NCBI GenBank assembly: GCA_964343305.1 | Contig: CAYFJO010000215.1 | Location: 1-17,219 of the forward strand | Length of the DNA: 17,219 bases | Direction: 5' to 3' | Origin: CAYFJO01 sp964343305 | Lineage (GTDB): Bacteria; Planctomycetota; Planctomycetia; Pirellulales; Pirellulaceae | Shown here: in pieces, positions 16,133 through 17,219 of the stretch | How positions within the stretch are numbered: position 1 is the stretch's first letter | Layout: each line of letters opens with the position of its first letter | Notes under the pieces: model-generated | The model's input: the letters and a program-made list of their open reading frames with translations, nothing else | Told to the model about the DNA's origin: nothing | Database searches by the model: none | Position numbers and translations under genes: made by a program

Positions 16133-16228
16133 TTCTTGCTCGCGCTGCCGACCGCTTTTGCCAAGTATTTCCCTAGTGTGAGCCGCGGACTTTCACAACG
16201 GCGGCAATCCAAAATCGACTTGAGTTAA
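16133..16228 (+). other. Intergenic region, no gene seen
   Basis: The gap holds no convincing ORF; a 16-codon GTG-started frame at its beginning is too short to support. GCCGC (16183-16187) can pair with GCGGC in the GGCGGC at 16200-16205, making a weak 5-bp stem. An in-frame TAA (16226-16228) directly precedes the ATG of the next ORF and fixes its start. Confidence 0.35.
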
Positions 16229-16987
16229 ATGATTGGAACTACAACATCTCACGGCAAGACGATCGTCCATATCGTCGCCTATTTCCAGCCTGAGTTGGGC
16301 TACCAGGAACACTTTTTGGCACGCGAAATGGCTACAGCGGGGCACAACGTTCACATGGTTACAAGTAACCGTTTTCACCCGTTCACTAACTTTGACCAAA
16401 CAGCTGGAAAAGTGCTTGGCAGCCGATTTACCGAAGCGGGAACGTCGCAACGAGACGGGTACACCGTACATCGCCTTCCACTCAAATGGGAATATCATAA
16501 TCGAGTAATTGTCTCAGGCTTGTCGAAGACTCTAAAGGAACTAAGTCCCGACTTGGTGATTCTGCATGGCACGACCAACCGAATTGTGTGCGAGAGTGAG
16601 GCTGTCGCAGGCGACGAGGCACAGTGCGCCCAGTCTGTGACCTGTGATGAACTCCTGAGTGGGCGCCGTTATTCGGCAGCGAAAGTTGATGTTGAAGGCG
16701 CAGAATTGTCGGTCCTTTGCGGCGCCAAACAGATGCTAAGTGAGAACAATCCGCCCGTTTGGATTCTTGAGTTCAAAGAGAGGCTGCTCAAAACCTATGG
16801 CTGCACTGCTTCCGATTTGGCGGCATATCTTCGAAATCAAGGATATGAATTTGCTATTTATGACCCGGACAAACGAGAGATCGTTCGCCACGACGATCCA
16901 TGCCAAGACACAGAGAATGTAATCGTCGTGGCTCGGGAAAGATGGGATGAAGTTGTAACCAGACTCGCAACGAGCAAGAGTTACTAG
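16229..16987 (+). pseudogene. In-frame chimera: GT4 N-terminal half joined to FkbM methyltransferase C-terminal half
   Basis: Residues 1-about 115 are the N-terminal acceptor domain of a group 1 glycosyltransferase: IVHIVAYFQPELGYQEHFLA (12-31), AGHNVHMVTSNRF (37-49), the GYTVHRLPLKW strand (77-87) and LSPDLVILHG (105-114). From about 130 on, the sequence switches to the C-terminal half of an FkbM-type SAM methyltransferase: SVTCDELL (136-143), AAKVDVEGAELSVLCGAKQML (150-170), PPVWILEF (175-182) and YLRNQGYEFAIYD (200-212). The glycosyltransferase part lacks its whole donor-binding domain. The methyltransferase part lacks the DVGANxG SAM-binding motif and everything before it. Both activities are therefore expected to be lost. 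The frame is unbroken over 252 aa, consistent with a recent in-frame deletion or recombination between neighbouring genes. An assembly join or a novel bifunctional scaffold are the alternatives. Confidence 0.75.
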
Positions 16988-16993
16988 AAGCAG

Positions 16994-17027
16994 TTTCAAA
17001 ACCTGTTTCGTCGTACGAGTTTTGAAA
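16994..17027 (+). repeat. Perfect 9-bp inverted repeat abutting the next start codon
   Basis: TTTCAAAAC (16994-17002) is exactly complementary to GTTTTGAAA (17019-17027), with a 16-base loop that itself contains the palindrome TCGTACGA (17011-17018). The right arm ends in the A of the ATG at 17027, so a folded transcript would hide that start region. No T-run follows the right arm, so an ordinary terminator is not supported. It may be an mRNA control hairpin or a rearrangement scar next to the chimeric ORF. Confidence 0.5.
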
Positions 17028-17219
17028 TGCGCTCCAACAAAATGATTCATAAACTCGATCAGTCTACGATCGCAATACAGCAACACGAGTTGCCGCACTA
17101 CCGCGTTCCCTTCCTCAAGGAGCTAACGAAGGCGTGGGCAGGAGGCGTTGACTTATTTACGGGTGCTGAGGTCAATCCAACGTTAGAATCGCTTTCGTCA
17201 ACATGCCCCAAATTCCAGC
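17027..17219 (+). CDS. Glycosyltransferase, 5' part only (runs off the window)
   Basis: The open frame continues to the window end, giving 64 complete codons. After a short start (MRSNKMIHKLDQS) comes IAIQQHELPHYRVPFLKELT, then WAGGVDLFTGAE. This is the first strand, the xPHYRVPFxxEL loop and the second strand typical of group 1 glycosyltransferases that begin with a QxELPHYR-like motif. The start is uncertain: ATG 17027 overlaps the inverted repeat, whereas ATG 17042, five codons later, lies outside it. The donor domain is not visible, so the family call depends on the N-terminal pattern and the neighbours. Confidence 0.7.
   Translation, partial: MRSNKMIHKLDQSTIAIQQHELPHYRVPFLKELTKAWAGGVDLFTGAEVNPTLESLSSTCPKFQ

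Noticed and set aside
16172..16196. CRP-like TGTGA...TCACA pair
   Set aside because: The half-sites are 11 bases apart instead of the usual six and there is no extended symmetry.
1..17219. CRISPR array, tRNA, rRNA, transposase or integrase
   Set aside because: No regularly spaced repeats, cloverleaf-like sequence or mobile-element protein motifs were found on reading both strands.

Overview
The window is a single co-oriented (+ strand) stretch of a cell-surface or exopolysaccharide biosynthesis locus. It contains eleven intact or partial protein-coding genes I am confident about, plus several small or damaged ones. No rRNA, tRNA, CRISPR array, insertion sequence or phage gene was seen. Base composition looks moderate (about half G+C by eye). 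Many starts lack a Shine-Dalgarno sequence, and the Wzc-type kinase is very long. Together these suggest a planctomycete, probably related to Rhodopirellula/Pirellulaceae, but this is an inference from style and not a proven assignment.

Layout. Positions 1-182 are a leader, possibly with the last codons of an upstream gene. At 183-3272 lies a 1029-aa Wzc-like chain-length regulator/tyrosine autokinase with a huge coiled coil and a Tyr-Gly tail. At 3394-4905 is a WecA/TagO/MraY-family polyprenyl-phosphate sugar-1-phosphate transferase that would start the repeat unit on the lipid carrier; it has an extra C-terminal domain of about 150 aa. At 4988-6760 a sugar-nucleotide 3-dehydrogenase (WbpB/WlbA-like) is fused to a left-handed beta-helix N-acetyltransferase (WbpD/WlbB-like). 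At 6800-7966 follows the matching PLP aminotransferase (WbpE/WlbC-like). These last two genes supply the oxidation, transamination and acetylation steps towards a 2,3-diacetamido-2,3-dideoxy-uronic acid nucleotide sugar.

After a 292-base spacer with two adjacent dyad symmetries comes the assembly block: a GT4-type glycosyltransferase (8259-9407), a Wzx-like flippase (9502-11055), a second GT4 (11048-12304), a small two-helix membrane protein (12292-12642), a Wzy-like polymerase (about 12636-14171), a PAPS-type sulfotransferase (14176-15003), a 42-codon ORF joined to its neighbours by stop/start overlaps (15003-15131), and a third GT4 (15128-16132).

The right end looks rearranged. The ORF at 16229-16987 is an in-frame chimera of the N-terminal half of a GT4 glycosyltransferase and the C-terminal half of an FkbM-type methyltransferase, with both halves missing the parts needed for catalysis. 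It is followed by a 9-bp inverted repeat and the 5' end of another glycosyltransferase that runs off the window.

Taken together this is a Wzx/Wzy-dependent pathway: lipid-linked initiation, activated aminouronic acid synthesis, sugar addition, flipping, polymerisation, length control, and probable sulfation of the glycan. The genes needed to make the uronic acid precursor (UDP-GlcNAc 6-dehydrogenase) and the outer-membrane exporter (Wza-like) are not in the window.
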